From: Cheiracanthium punctorium
Lineage: Eukaryota; Arthropoda; Arachnida; Araneae; Cheiracanthiidae
NCBI GenBank assembly: GCA_038373885.1
Contig: JAWZYV010017538.1
Span: 1,054,001-1,118,000 of the forward strand
Direction: 5' to 3'
DNA length: 64,000 nucleotides
The translations under genes and the position numbers were made by a program. Positions 12,226 to 23,735 of the stretch are shown here, one piece after another (position 1 is the first letter of the stretch; each line of letters opens with the position of its first letter). The notes beneath the pieces are model-generated. The model was not told the DNA's origin, did not search any database, and saw only the letters and a list, made by a program, of their open reading frames with translations.

Positions 12226-14259
12226 TATAATGAGTTCATTTATTTTTCCTTGTTTTTTTAGTGACTTGATTATTTTACATATATGAATAATTTGATTGGT
12301 TTTCTTTGCAAAAAGTCTGTATTTTAGTTACTCCGATCGAGAGATACTTATTATTTGGAACAGACTTTAAAAGGTTCAAACATACGATAGTGAAAAAATG
12401 CTTCTCCACAATAATGAAAAATGCCATCTTTATGAGTAAAGGTTTATCATCACTTGTCATACGACGGCACAGCATAAGCGAGACAAGAATCTGTTCCACA
12501 CTCACACTTATAAAAAGAAATTTTTAAAGTACAACTGACTTCTCTAAAGATGCTTAATCCCAACTGATAGACTATGGAGGGAGTTTTCAGGCATTTCCAA
12601 AGGTGGCTTCCGTTAGCGGCCTCGGGATCCAGCTGTAAGTTGCCCTTTACAGATCTGTACTGGGCAATCAATAGGCCCGTTTAATTTAATGTAATAGCAT
12701 CCAAGTGCGTATCTAAGGAAGATGTGAAAAAGCGAGTCAACCCTTTCCTCTATACTTCGTTTAGAGAAAAGGGACCTCTACTGGTCGTATCCGGAATCTA
12801 GTTTTCTAAGATAGCAGCACCAATCGACCTATTTTTCCTTAACGGTTACAAAATGACAAAAAGCCATTCGTTTTTATTTGTTAAGAAATATTTTATTTTA
12901 CCAAAATGTGGTAAGCCCATTTTATAGCCTCTCTATTGCTGTCTTCTTCCCATCTTGCAATACAAGAAGACTTTACTTGGATTTCAAGATAGTGGTATCT
13001 TAGTTCTCTGAATTTAGTAAACATTGCGGACTGGATGGATAACCTCAACATCTATATCTTGAAATGTAATTTATCTACTGTGAGCATAAGAAGGTGGTAA
13101 ACCAGATCTTTAGCATTTCTTTTCTGTACGTAGACATTGCAAGATGAATATGCCACTTTAGTCCTAACATTTATCTAAGAGTAGACCAACTTAAGCATGA
13201 CAGGATATATATATTTCTATCGACTTCATCTAGCAATGGCATAACTCTTAATCATTATCACGTGGCAAGCCATAGAAGTAAAATCATGAACTATTGCCTA
13301 TTCAAATGTTCTAGGTAGCTGGATGATGAAATGGAGACTTCTACTTGACTCTTCTGATGCATTTTTTTTTAATAATGTGAAATTCTTAGGTACAGCTCAA
13401 TCACTATTGTTTTGTATTTATACAACCTTTATATAACCTTTCCAATGCGTATAGACTACAGGCTTGTTGCATGATTATGTTCAAGAGCTGGTCTTAAACT
13501 TAGAACTGTGATTCAGTTACACTTCTGTAAGTTGGACGGTTCGCACAAAACGCCAACTTACGAACGTATATATCAATCTTATGGGCACGTTCCATACATC
13601 AGAAAAGTGTCCAGCTTGGGTGGGTGTCTCTGTAACTACTTTTAATAAGTAGTGTCCCGACCACAGGTAATCTGCGTTTAAGCATCTTCCTTCGCTGGAC
13701 AGAGGCTAGTTGCTTACGTACCTCTTACCAAAAGTCGCTACTGCGGAGATTTACTGGTGAGATGGCATCTTCAGCCTCACATATAAATAACAACGCGTGT
13801 GACGATTGTTGGTGTGAATATAGTTTTCACTGCCACTATCACGTGCAGCTAAATTTAATACATTCATCAAAATTTATATCTCACAAGATTGGCGAAAATC
13901 GCAGATCTCAACCTACGATATACGGGAACAGAGGGAATTCTATGATCTGCATCAACTGGATGTTTGAGAAGTTAAATCTTTTGTTGAGTTGTCTTCTTCT
14001 GATCTTCTGTTGTCTTCAGAGATATTGTTTTCTCTATTTGAAATGACTGAGATGTGTCAAATTCAGAATGTTATGGTAATACTTATAAGAAGATTAAAAT
14101 TCGCTGAGCTTTTCAGATAGGCCAGCTAGCCCCTGGTTTACTACTAGTTAAATACTAGTTTTCGAACGAATAATTGCTTCGATATGATTTTGAGCAAGTC
14201 AACGGATTGCCTTGCAGCTTTATCGTGAATGCAACTGAAAATCGGTGACTTCACTGTCG
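12226..14259. other. Spacer without recognised genes
   Basis: Mixed-composition, unique-looking DNA. Several short open frames on both strands overlap one another without motifs. I see no transposon terminus, tRNA fold or convincing splice-flanked exon. Confidence 0.5.
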
Positions 14260-14640
14260 GTGCGTCTCAAAGATTACAAAAATAGTGCTGAGTTCTTAAA
14301 TCCGGATGATATGTGTCCATTGGTCGGGCGAACATATTCATCATCTGCCCCCCCCACACACACACACACCCTGTGCCCCTGGATAGAAGCCGACTATCGA
14401 GCAGGCAAACCAGATTATCCCGATAAATGTTTTACTCGAAGGGGCAAGGCACCACAGCCCCGGCGGAGTGTGCGTGTGTGTGCACGAAGGGAGGGGGGGG
14501 ACAGGGGCGATCTCGTTTGACTCGGGGCGCACACCTGGGGTAGCTATCGCCCGCCCCTACGCTGCTCGCTACACGGATGGAGTTCCATTTACGACCTCTT
14601 TTGCATATTATTGCAATTTATCGGGAAGGAAGGGAGATCG
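14260..14640. other. GC-rich patch with CA/TG tracts
   Basis: A local GC-rich stretch in AT-rich surroundings. It carries a C run followed by (CA)n at about 14349-14369 and a (GT)n-containing segment with a G run at about 14467-14499. These two tracts are partly complementary and could fold on each other. CpG dinucleotides are frequent at 14500-14580. Open frames here are low complexity, so I do not call a gene. A promoter or a decayed transposon end are both possible. Confidence 0.4.
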
Positions 14641-16420
14641 AATCCAAATATGAAAGGCCAAATCCCAAAGGGGAAAGTGTGTTAGTTTTTTTTATTTCTT
14701 TTCTTTTTCCTTTTTTTTTCAAATAACTCTTTTCGAAGAGAAATTGCAAACCAGCATTTGTTTTGTGAAGCTTTACACGTACGTTTAGCATATTATTTTC
14801 TTTATTTTGAAATAGATTTACAAAAATTACCCCGTCACACAGGAAATACTTCTTACTCTGGCCATTTATGTAAAATTTCGATCTATATTTTCCAAAGAAT
14901 CTAATTGATACGGGATTCAATACCACTAACTTTGTAAGAAATAATCAATTTTGTTGTGCTAAAATCTAAACATCTCTTGAAAATGATAAGTATCAATTAA
15001 AAAAAACCGTTTAGTTAAAAATAAAAACTGTGTTCAAACACATAAATAGAAATGAGAATTGTGCATACGTTTTGGATGGTACAAAGGGTCCATTTTTCTT
15101 CCGTAATTAAATCACCATACACAGGAAAGCGAAAACTAAGTTAAATATGCATTTATCATTGTCCTTAAAAAAGAGTGTAAACTACAGTTTTGTCATCAGT
15201 GTTACTTTGTTGTGCACAAAAATCATGATGAAATTATGTCTAATGAGATTTTTGAGAAATTTAAATTTATACGTTTATCTAAAGCCTTAAGATAAATTTC
15301 AAAATAGTTACAAATCTAGCATTATTTTCTTTATAAATATATGATATTTATTTATAAAGAAAATAATCTAAACCATTTAAACTATTATCATTTAAACTAC
15401 TTTAATTGATACACTAACACTTTGTCTCTAATCTTTTATCGTTTGTCCAATAACAATAATAATAACAGTATTAATAATTTCTTCTTAAGGGTGTAAAAAT
15501 ACTAGAAAATAAAAAAGGAAGTATTAATAGCAGCTAAGAAGCAAAAAAAAGAAGAACGAAAAGTAACAAGTAGAGAAGTTTTATGTTAAGAAAACAACGT
15601 AACGCGCGCAAATGGTTTAAAATTCAAAAAGAAAAAGACAAAACGAAAAGCTGTAAATGTGATCTCATAGAACGAAGATAGACCACTTTTAGACCTTTCA
15701 GGAAAAAAAAAGTTTTGGTTCACTACCCAACTAAGGAGCAAACCGCTTCTGCCCAACTAAAAAGCAGAAAAAACATATATCATAAAAAGTAGACAAGAAC
15801 TTTCCTAAAAAGACAGTAAAAAGAAAAAACTACAAAAATTAGAAAGATTTGTCCTACATCCCGAGAAAAATTTTAAAAACAAACACTCCTAGCTCTTCTA
15901 AATAGAACATAACGGAACTTTTTCGGGCTTAAAATACTCCGAAATTCAGGAAAATCAACTAAATTAACTTTAATAACTGGAAAAATAAGTTTCAATTAAA
16001 TGCCTATGTTTAGTGAATGTATTTGGTGCTAATCCAAATAAAAGATATTATGTATAGAGTTTATAAAGAATATAACATTCATCCCACTGAATATAATACA
16101 CTTTCTATTAAAACTTAAGTACATTTCTTTCAATAACATGTATAAGTTGAAAGAATATTTAAAAAAAAAAAACTTTCAGAACTTTTATATTGTAGCTAAT
16201 AAAAATTATCATCAAGTGGCACTTTTAAAGTCAAATATCTGTGTGAAAGTTATAAAGTTTGAGCTCCAATCTATTTGTGTACTAAATGAATCATTGTCTT
16301 GGAGTCTGTATATTAAATTAAACTTTTGGTGAATTTTAACTTTAATCATCTCTCACAAATACTGAGTGAGTAAATATTTTTTAAAACTGACTCGTACGGT
16401 CACAGAGTTTTAAAAAAGAA
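14641..16420. other. AT-rich spacer
   Basis: Very AT-rich DNA with a strong small palindrome at 15321-15367 and an A-rich stretch at 15480-15900. The open frame at 16138-16332 is lysine/asparagine-rich, as random AT-rich DNA would give. No genes recognised. Confidence 0.5.
15321..15367. repeat. Perfect 19-bp inverted repeat
   Basis: The arms ATTATTTTCTTTATAAATA (15321-15339) and its exact complement (15349-15367) are separated by a 9-base spacer. Composition is AT-rich, which makes chance more likely than for a GC-balanced hairpin, but 19 of 19 pairs is notable. Confidence 0.85.
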
Positions 16421-16712
16421 GCTGGAGGGTGTCTTACTTTTTTAAATTTTTAATCTTGAGCCCATATACTTCTGTAGCCTATGTAACTTTTCCCAATATT
16501 ATTTAGCTTGCTTGCCCCAGCTGTTGTTAAGGACGGATGCAAGAGAGAGATTTGCAGTCGGTTTTGCAGTTGGCTGGAGGGTGTCTTACTTTTTTAAATT
16601 TTTAATCTTGAGCCCATATACTTCTGTAGCCTATGTAACTTTTCCCAATATTATTTAGCTTGCTTGCCTCAGCTGTTTTAAGGACGGATGCAAGAGAGAG
16701 ATTTGTAGTAGG
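16421..16712 (+). repeat. 152-bp tandem duplication
   Basis: A unit beginning GCTGGAGGGTGTCTTAC occurs at 16421-16572 and again from 16573 to about 16712. For the first ~100 bases the two are almost identical. They then differ by CCCCAGC versus CTCAGC, TGTTGTTAAGG versus TGTTTTAAGG, and GCAGTCGG versus GTAGTAGG. No terminal inverted repeats were seen. This is a recent local tandem duplication. Confidence 0.92.
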
Positions 16713-18034
16713 TTTCTATGCGAGACGAGACAGACCCTTCAGTCATCCTTAATCGTTGCAAAGGCCTTGTATTAATTTCTTAAGGAGCATCGACCAAAAA
16801 GTTCGCTTCAGTGCCCAGTGTTGCTTCCTCACTCTGCTATGCAGGAGTAAGATACAGAATCGATATTACACTGAAGAAAAATCGCCGTTTCGTCTCTTGC
16901 AACGATGATAGAGGAAGGCTTAAGCATGGCTTTCAAGAGGGGACTAAAACGAAAAACAACCCTCAATCCCCGTTACATGGGCCATTGTACAAAAGTTTGC
17001 AAATTAATATTTTCCTCGAATTTTGTAATGCATGCAAAGCACATGCATAATGCTTCAGTACTGAATATTTAGCGATATTCAGAGTAATTTTATGAAACAC
17101 CGAAACAGCATCGAAATAGATTTCTAAATAAAAATGTTTTCAAATCAACTTTCAATCTAACATATGCAGATATCTGCGGTAAATGAGGATAAACCGGGGA
17201 TTTTATGGATCAGCGTCACTTGAATTTTATCAAATTAGCCTGTACTTTTAGGCTATCGAACACCGCTCACTAAGGATTTTTGAGAAGGCCCACCAGAGAG
17301 ACGGCCGGACCCGCTGAGATTTTTGTAGTCTAGGAAAGGACCCCTATTAGAGCACTTTCGAACTCCCAACCCAAACAGTGGTGGTCTAATATATACTTGT
17401 TTCTTTTTAGCATACAAAATCATACGTATCCCCCTCGAAAATTCGCTATTAGTGCTTCTTTTATAATTTATAAATCACATTTCAGTTTGATAAGTATTCA
17501 ATCATTTATCCCACTGACAAAATGACGCTAATAATAATGCACAGTTGCCCGCAATTATATACCGAATTCTCGAATTATACACATTTACCGTACATAGACA
17601 CCATTTATCTGATATGTGTGAAAATCATGCTCTTTTTAAAAATACCACCTAGGAAACGACGATGTCAATAGCTTTATATTCGTCTTATACTTATCAAAAT
17701 GAAAGCACATCGTCATCATACCAATGCAACTTGCGGCCCGTTATCCATTGTTATCGATCTAGAAAGGCATCTCTTAAAAATACTTCTTCTATCTGCTTCG
17801 AAGATAAGTCATTACGATTAGATTTACGCTGTATTTTATCCTTTTCAATGATTAGATAGCCTACCCAATTCGAACCCAAAATGGATAAAAAAGAAAAAAT
17901 CTCGAAAAATACAGTTGATTGCGCCGGGTGTCCCAAAAGTAATTAATTTTTTTTTTTTTTTATAAAATCTTGCAAAAATAAATAAATAAATCTATTTGTA
18001 TTTATAACATATAAAATGTCAATATATAAAGAAA
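16713..18034. other. Spacer without recognised genes
   Basis: Mixed-composition DNA. A GC-balanced segment near 17265-17380 (with words GGCCCACC, ACGGCCGG, GGACCCCT) resembles the sort of sequence seen in SINE bodies, but I found no A/B box pair. An open frame at 16811-17050 lacks recognisable motifs. Confidence 0.45.
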
Positions 18035-18135
18035 GATTTCCTGACTGACTGACATATCAACGAACAGCCAAATCTACTAGACATACAGACTTGAAATTAA
18101 GGGAGGTTATTTCTTTTGCGCGCGAAGCAGTTTTT
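18035..18135 (+). mobile_element. Fragment of a widespread arthropod-type repeat (CTGACTGACTGA word)
   Basis: The words TTTCCTGACTGACTGAC, ATATCAACGAACAGCCAAA and CATACAGACTTGAAATT occur in an order that I recall from high-copy non-coding repeats of several arthropod genomes. Only about 100 bp is recognisable. The class (Helitron-like, non-LTR tail or other) cannot be decided from this fragment. Confidence 0.4.
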
Positions 18136-18423
18136 TTTTTTTTTTTTAATTCGTACCCAAACGTGTGCAGGAGGCCAAAAATGTTCTATTTACATTTTCT
18201 TCATATTCCAAAGTAAAAGATATAGCCATAAAAGTCTTGCTCTAAAATGTTACTAACACATTTTGGTTTAGCAATCCCCTTTCGTAAGAACGGGTACTTC
18301 AGATAGTATGATACAAACTGTGTTCGTGAACTTAGATTACAAAAATACTTCGGGAATAACAATTGACATTTTCAGTATGTGCTTTGAAATGTTAAAAATA
18401 GGTTCGAAATTGAATAAGATGTA

Positions 18424-20319
18424 CAGCTGCGGAAAAAAAAAGTCCCACTTGCTCTTTATTTCGGCATCGTTCGACGTACAGCAAAGTTATATACACCATT
18501 CGTTTGCAAATAACGCGTACTTTAATTTACAATTAATTTAATTTGCATAAGGGGCCGTCTTCATATTTAATTCTGCATCCACTTCGTTTTTCTAAATGGC
18601 AACCCCATATTTTGACTTTATTAAACGAAAGAAAACCTTCAAATTACCCTAAATATAAATTTTCACCAATTTTCTACGATAATTTCCGGAGATATTGCGA
18701 ATTCATTTTTGCGCGTTTTTAAGGGACTTTCTGCAAATTGAAAAACGCTATTTGTAGGTTCCGAACTTTTCGCCTTTCATTAATTTCGCTCGCGAGAATT
18801 AAAAGAAATTAACATTATTTTCAAGGAAAATATTGTTCCCATCTCTCTTAAAGTTTTTTGTACTGAGAATATCAAGTGTAGAATAGAATATTTAGTCTGT
18901 GGTCCAAATGACCCGTGAGTTCATAACTTCCTTGGTTCGTACACATGATTTAAGGGAAAAATGCAAAATGACTACTAAGGATTTTGAAAATCTTTGTAAT
19001 TTTGAAATTTTTATTCAGTGTTTCCCTTGATGTTTCTCTTAGACAGCTGAAATGTTGGCAGGAGTTAGAGGCTGCTCCCTGCTCTTCTGACTACAAGTAT
19101 GAATATTGCTCGACTCAGCTATGGTCGAACTTAAAGAATGGTTTCATGATTGAAAATTTATTTGTTTGAATTCCATGTAAAAAACGCAATTACTATTTTG
19201 CCGACCCAATATTATCACTGTGTTTGTTATTTCACTTTCTTCATTTAATACTATCGCCTGCGATCTGCAATATTCTTAAGACTTTTGGCGGTATTTTAAT
19301 TTATAGTTAGATGAATTTTTTTTTACTGAAAAACGTGATTTTGAATGTTTGATAAAGTATGGGGAATTCCAAAGACCTAATGTTTCCGATATTAAAAAAA
19401 GGTCACATTCATGCCTGGAAAGTTGAGGATGTTAGTTTTTCAGAAATAGGACGTTGTATTAGAAGACATACATCTACTGCATCTAATTCTATAGCTGGAA
19501 AATATTTTATTTGGGAAATATGGTAGCGGACGCAACAATACACGCTTTATAGAATCCCCAACAAACTGTAAAAACCTCTAATTTATTTGCTTCAAAATTT
19601 GATATTTTTAGTACTGGTATCTTTTACTGAGTTTTTGCACAAAATAAATCTAATTTACATTTATTTTATGCAATTTTCAAAAAATTTTCACTTAATATTT
19701 TTATATATGGTCCCTTAACTCATGAAAATAACACATTTTATTTAATATAAATTAAACTACTGAACGTAAAAATTTGAAATTTTGCACAGCCATGTAATAT
19801 TAATTTCTGCATCTATTTCCATCGAAATTTGGCTAGGTCGCTAATCATAATTTTTTTGAATCTTAATTTAATAATTCATAATTCATATTAATAATTTATT
19901 AAAAATCATAATAACATTAAATTATGTTTGGGTCGTTTAGTTCTAATAGTACGAATAAAAATCAGCTTCTTACTACCAATATTATATGAGATATGAATTG
20001 AAGTATGAAAAAATATTTTAACATAGGGGGAGGGGGATTTTGGGTGCTCATAACTCACTCATTTTCTGTCCAAATTTATTGAAAATTGGTGTCCGGGGTT
20101 AAAATGAGCTTAATTTTTGAAATATGAAGTGAAATCTAGGGGTTGCTATTGAGAAAAAAAAGTTGGTGCGAATTTTAATATGTAGATGGCCCCTTATGCA
20201 ATTTTTATGCATAGCAAATTAAAGTGTGCGTCAATCGTAAACGATTGGTATCTGTAACTTTGCTGTGCGACGAACGACGGCCGAAAAATGTACAAGTGGG
20301 CCTTTTTTTTCCGCAGCTG
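18424..20319 (+). mobile_element. Tc1/mariner-like transposon remnant with long terminal inverted repeats
   Basis: The ends are CAGCTGCGGAAAAAAAAAG and CTTTTTTTTCCGCAGCTG, each next to a TA dinucleotide (18422-18423 and 20320-20321), as expected for Tc1/mariner insertions. The inverted repeats are long: matching words such as CAGCAAAGTTA and GCATAAGGGGCC can be followed for about 230 bp inward from both ends. Total length is 1,896 bp. The interior keeps only a broken N-terminal transposase-like segment (19359-19526). No DDE catalytic region was found, so it cannot be autonomous. Confidence 0.88.
19359..19526 (+). pseudogene. Tc1-like transposase N-terminal fragment (broken)
   Basis: From an ATG at 19359 the frame reads 55 codons before a TAG. 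It contains MGNSKDL near the start and VEDVSFSEIGRCIRRHTST around residues 22-40. This resembles the first helix-turn-helix of Tc1/Tc3-type transposases, which usually read like '(K)GQI.A...EG.SFSEIGR.I.RS...'. The stop falls where the family normally continues into a second DNA-binding helix-turn-helix and then the catalytic domain; neither was found downstream. The match is by eye and short. Its position between long TIRs with TA duplications supports the call. Confidence 0.6.
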
Positions 20320-20321
20320 TA

Positions 20322-21388
20322 CATTGAGAAAGTTTTCAATAAAGCACTGTCATAACAATCTCCTTTTCAATTTATAAATTTCCTTTTATTTTATAAAGCT
20401 ATCTTGCTTATAAACACAAATGAGTGACAAAAACAAACAATATATATATTTATTTTTTTAACTTATCAAAGCAAATAGCTATTTCTGAAATAGAAAGAAA
20501 GAATTTTGGAATACCTTCTACAAACGAAAATAAAATTTTGCACTTTTAACTCATTTTAAATGTTAGGAATATAAATAGGCACGTTTTTTTCGCGAATATC
20601 CCATTAAAAACTTTAAAAAAAAGAAAAAGTGGGTACTTACATTTGGGCACCTTGCATGTTATTCAGTCAGTTACATAACGTTGTAAATCAGTAGAAGATT
20701 ACTTCTTACCTATTAAAAAATAAAATAAAATTAAATAATAATACTGAGATATGTTTGTTTTCATTTTAAATGAGATACAAAATTACAAATTCATATTTTA
20801 TATCTCTTTTAAAGTGAAGGCAGTCTTTAATAAAGTTCTAATAAAAATACTATGTATAGTTTAAATTACTTTTCGGTTAATACACTTACCAGTGCAACGA
20901 ATTAAGATTCGTAGAATCTTTGAAATCTCGAAAAGTATTTCAAAATTTTTATGAATAAGATTTTGATTTTTTCATCTTGATTTTTAACGTTAACGTATGT
21001 CTAAAATTAATCAATTCAGAATTTTTTTTTTCAGAGATAATATTTACAAAAGTAAATAACGAAAATCACAGATCGCCAAGATAAACATTTAATTAACATA
21101 TTTTATTAAACGTATAAAGTTACAATAATAATTATTATTATTGTTCTACGCAAAAGAGAATAAAATGTATTAAAAGGAAGGAGGAAAGAGAACTGGCCAA
21201 TTTTTCTAGAAGTTCGAAAAACATTTTAGAGCATTTACACTCCATATCTGAAATTTGTCTAAATTTTTAAGTAACTTTACTTATGTGGAGCAAAACACTT
21301 TAAAAATTCAGACTTTTACTTTACAGCACTCTGATTCGAAATTAAAGTTTAAAAGTCTATTCATTTTTTATAGGGTACAACACTTTAG

Positions 21389-21419
<31 letters not shown>

Positions 21420-21678
21420 AGGGGGGGAGGGAGGGGGGGGAGAGAATTGCCCTTGCATAATTTGTTGTATATGTAGTTTCCTCTACGTAAAATAAAATGT
21501 ACGGCAGTACTTTTGTTGGAATTTTTTCTGAAAATATATAAAAATTGGAAATTTGATATGTTTTGTTTGTAGATAAAACAACAAATTTCAATTTGTACGT
21601 ATCTAAAAGTTAAATATGAAAGTCGCTCGGTTTTACTGTGTTAGTAGTTTGATTGATGACAGTTAATGAAAAAAAGAA
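20322..21678. other. AT-rich spacer with a (TATC)n-(TA)n-(G)n tract
   Basis: AT-rich DNA without recognised genes. At 21389-21440 a (TATC)n run passes into (TA)n and then into a G-rich tract. The open frames that cross the tract are low-complexity artefacts. Confidence 0.55.
21421..21440 (+). other. G-quadruplex-prone tract
   Basis: The 20-base run GGGGGGGAGGGAGGGGGGGG follows directly on an alternating TA run. Several G-triplets separated by one base meet the usual rule for intramolecular G-quadruplexes. It is not obviously part of any of the transposons in this window. Confidence 0.7.
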
Positions 21679-22626
21679 CCCAGACAGCAGAGCAACTTTG
21701 CAGTAAGCTTGATTTATCAAGTCAATAAACTTGAATTAAGCTTGAAAATTTCAAGCGTGTAAGCTTAATGCAAGCTTGAATCAAGTGTTCAAGTTTACAC
21801 TTGCCCAACTTGCATTAAGCTTAACATAGAAAGCTTGACATAGCAAGCTTAATTTCAAGCTTAAAAATTTTTCCTAAAAAAAATTTCCTAAGTACACGGG
21901 GCGCCCGTCGGCGAACCCGCCCCATATGTTTTATTTTTCCACGCATTTCCCCCTCTACGCCGAAACTTCAAATCATTTTAATCTGTTTCCATCGCGCTTC
22001 CGATCGAACTCGGGACCTAAGGTTTGGGAAGACAGCGTCTAACCATTCAGCCACTCTGACTCGGGTTAATATGACTAAAGTTTGAAGTGACTGTTATGGT
22101 TGTCACGCCGTTTTCTGGCGAGATTGATCAGTGGCCGATGCCGATTATTTTCTTTTATTTTTCTATGGGATGAATCAAAATTAAAATAATGTTATGTGTG
22201 ATTTATAGACTCTACTAATAGGGAAATAAGCATAATATAAACTTAAAAGCAACACACGTTTTAAAACTTTCAATATCGCGACACTCATGTTGGGCAATAT
22301 TGCCCAAAATCGAGACAAACGACTGATTTTGAAATCAATTTCGTAGTATAATTGTATTTTATTTTGAAGAATTTCAATATTTGGAAATATAGAATCTTTT
22401 TTTTTTAGTTCTATGGTGAAGTACATTTATGACTGATGATAAATTATTTGTTATGTAGATGTGGCTTTCCAAATCAAGCAGTCATCAAGTTGTATTCAAG
22501 CTTGACAGTTCAAATGACTTCTCCAAGCTTGCTGCAAGCTTAAAATGAATTGAACTGTCAAGCTTGTATTAATTCGTGAAATTCAAGGAAATATCAAGCT
22601 TGATTTAAGCTTAGGTGCTGTCTGGG
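21679..22626 (-). mobile_element. Family D copy 1: AAGCTT-rich inverted-repeat element with a tRNA-like core
   Basis: The ends CCCAGACAGCAG and GGTGCTGTCTGGG are inverted repeats. The outer ~200 bp on each side is packed with the word AAGCTT, which I count 14 times, mostly inside longer CAAGCTTGA-like palindromes. The core is unrelated, more GC-balanced, and contains a tRNA-like stretch on the minus strand (21998-22062). The second copy (53347-54194) is in the opposite orientation and matches along the core. No target-site duplication is clear. No open frame of note. Superfamily unknown. Confidence 0.8.
21998..22062 (-). other. tRNA-like segment inside family D copy 1
   Basis: Read on the minus strand, it has an A-box-like GTGGCTGAATGGTTAGAC, then CTTCCCAAACC where the anticodon loop would fall (CCC, glycine-like), and a B-box-like GTCCCGAGTTCGATC. 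Acceptor-stem pairing is poor, so it is not a working tRNA gene. It looks like a tRNA-Gly(CCC)-derived promoter module. The same segment is present in copy 2, so it belongs to the element. Confidence 0.6.
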
Positions 22627-23198
22627 AAGGATGCAATAACATTTAAAGGGTCTCGCAAAATTACATTATTAACAATGTAAAGGTGCTGCGATGTTATCCC
22701 CAAAATCTCGCCAAATTTGAGAACGATACATCGCCCAATTTGGCGCTGGGAAGACTGTTGTGTTTTAAAGTGTTTTATAATCGTTGCATTTGACATGATG
22801 TATCTTTCTCGTTTATGACTGTCGTTGCTCTTCTGTGGAAAAACACTCCGTACAAACCCCTTATCAGTTAGTGCGCCCTTAATAAGTGACCATTTCCGCC
22901 CTCTCTCCTGTTTTTTCTGGGTAAAAACTCTCCTTCCGCATCCGGATCTTCTCGATGTAAAAGAAAGAACCCCTCCGTGCTTTTATCGCGGTCGTGAATC
23001 ATAATCAAGAAACGCAATACAGAGGGACATTAAATGCATTAAATGATTCTCCACACACGCACACACTCCTTCTCTGTGTCTCTTGTAATTTGTTCCTTCT
23101 TTTTCCGTTTAACTCGCAAGACATATGCAAGTCGAGTGTCTCGGAAATCGCTTTGCTTTCTTTCGGCCGTGAGTCATTTTGGGTGTTACATCTGCATC
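22627..23198. other. Spacer with a short dispersed repeat at 22881-22946
   Basis: The segment 22881-22946 (words AAGTGACCATTTCCG, CTGTTTTTTCTGGGTA and CATCCGG) resembles 27971-28034 (AAGTGGCCATTTCCGG, TTGTTTTTGCTGAGTA, AACCGGA). It is either a short dispersed repeat or a duplicated conserved element. Otherwise nothing recognised. Confidence 0.45.
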
Positions 23199-23290
23199 AG
23201 TGGCGGATATAAGAGGAGGGGGGGGGGTAGAACGATCACACTCCCCCCTCCACCCTTCGAGAACACTCAAACTCACTGTTGAACCCATGT
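23199..23290 (+). mobile_element. hAT-like left end (CAGTGGCGGAT type)
   Basis: The segment starts CAGTGGCGGATATAAGAGG and runs through a G run, then GATCACACTCCCCCC. A related segment begins CAGCGGCGGATCCAAC at 38597, followed by GATCACCCTGCCCC. CAG(T/C)GGCGGAT resembles hAT termini. No matching right end or 8-bp duplication was found for either, so both are presumed fragments. Confidence 0.4.
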
Positions 23291-23489
23291 TTAACCTGTT
23301 CGCTCTCATCATTTAAAAAAAAACTCAACGATGAAGACTCTCTCTTTCCTTCACCGTTTACACTCTTAAAAATTTGGAGCAGCATTTCACCAAAACATTG
23401 TATTAGAAAATTTGGTTCCATAAGATGGGCAAACTTTGTTCCAACATTTGGTGCTTAGACAGGACTTAATTTGCGTCTGAGCTCAGCTC

Positions 23490-23735
23490 CTTTACACCCC
23501 ACCAGCGGCATAGTGCATTGCGCACTGAACTAGGAGACGGAAGGTAGGTGCCTGGTTCGAAACCCTCGCGTCCGCCGACCTAACCGTTCGGATTTTTGCA
23601 TGGTTTTCTTCGAAACTTAGCATAAATACAGGTTAGGACCCCTTAGAAAGACCCCCCAAAGAGGGCACCCCACCTACAGTCCTAGATCCCTCGTGTAGAT
23701 AATTGGCCTTAATCCCACAACACAACAGCTCGTTT
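23490..23735 (+). mobile_element. Probable tRNA-derived SINE
   Basis: The head has an A-box-like GCGGCATAGTGCATTGCGC and, about 50 bases on, a good B box GGTTCGAAACCC. This is the arrangement of an internal RNA polymerase III promoter of tRNA origin. The body follows with GGTTTTCTTCGAAAC and CAGGTTAGGACCCCTTAG words, and the copy ends near CCCACAACACAACAGC. It has no coding capacity. I saw no clear flanking duplication, and the boundaries are approximate. Confidence 0.55.

Noticed and set aside
14245..14653. Overlapping open frames in the CA/TG-rich patch
   Set aside because: They are driven by simple repeats and GC-rich composition and contain no recognisable motif.
21998..22062. Functional tRNA gene
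   Set aside because: The A- and B-box-like words are present but the acceptor and anticodon stems do not pair well, and the segment is part of a repeated element.
23490..23590. Functional tRNA gene
   Set aside because: The head has box A and B but continues into a SINE-like body and lacks a clean cloverleaf; treated as a SINE.
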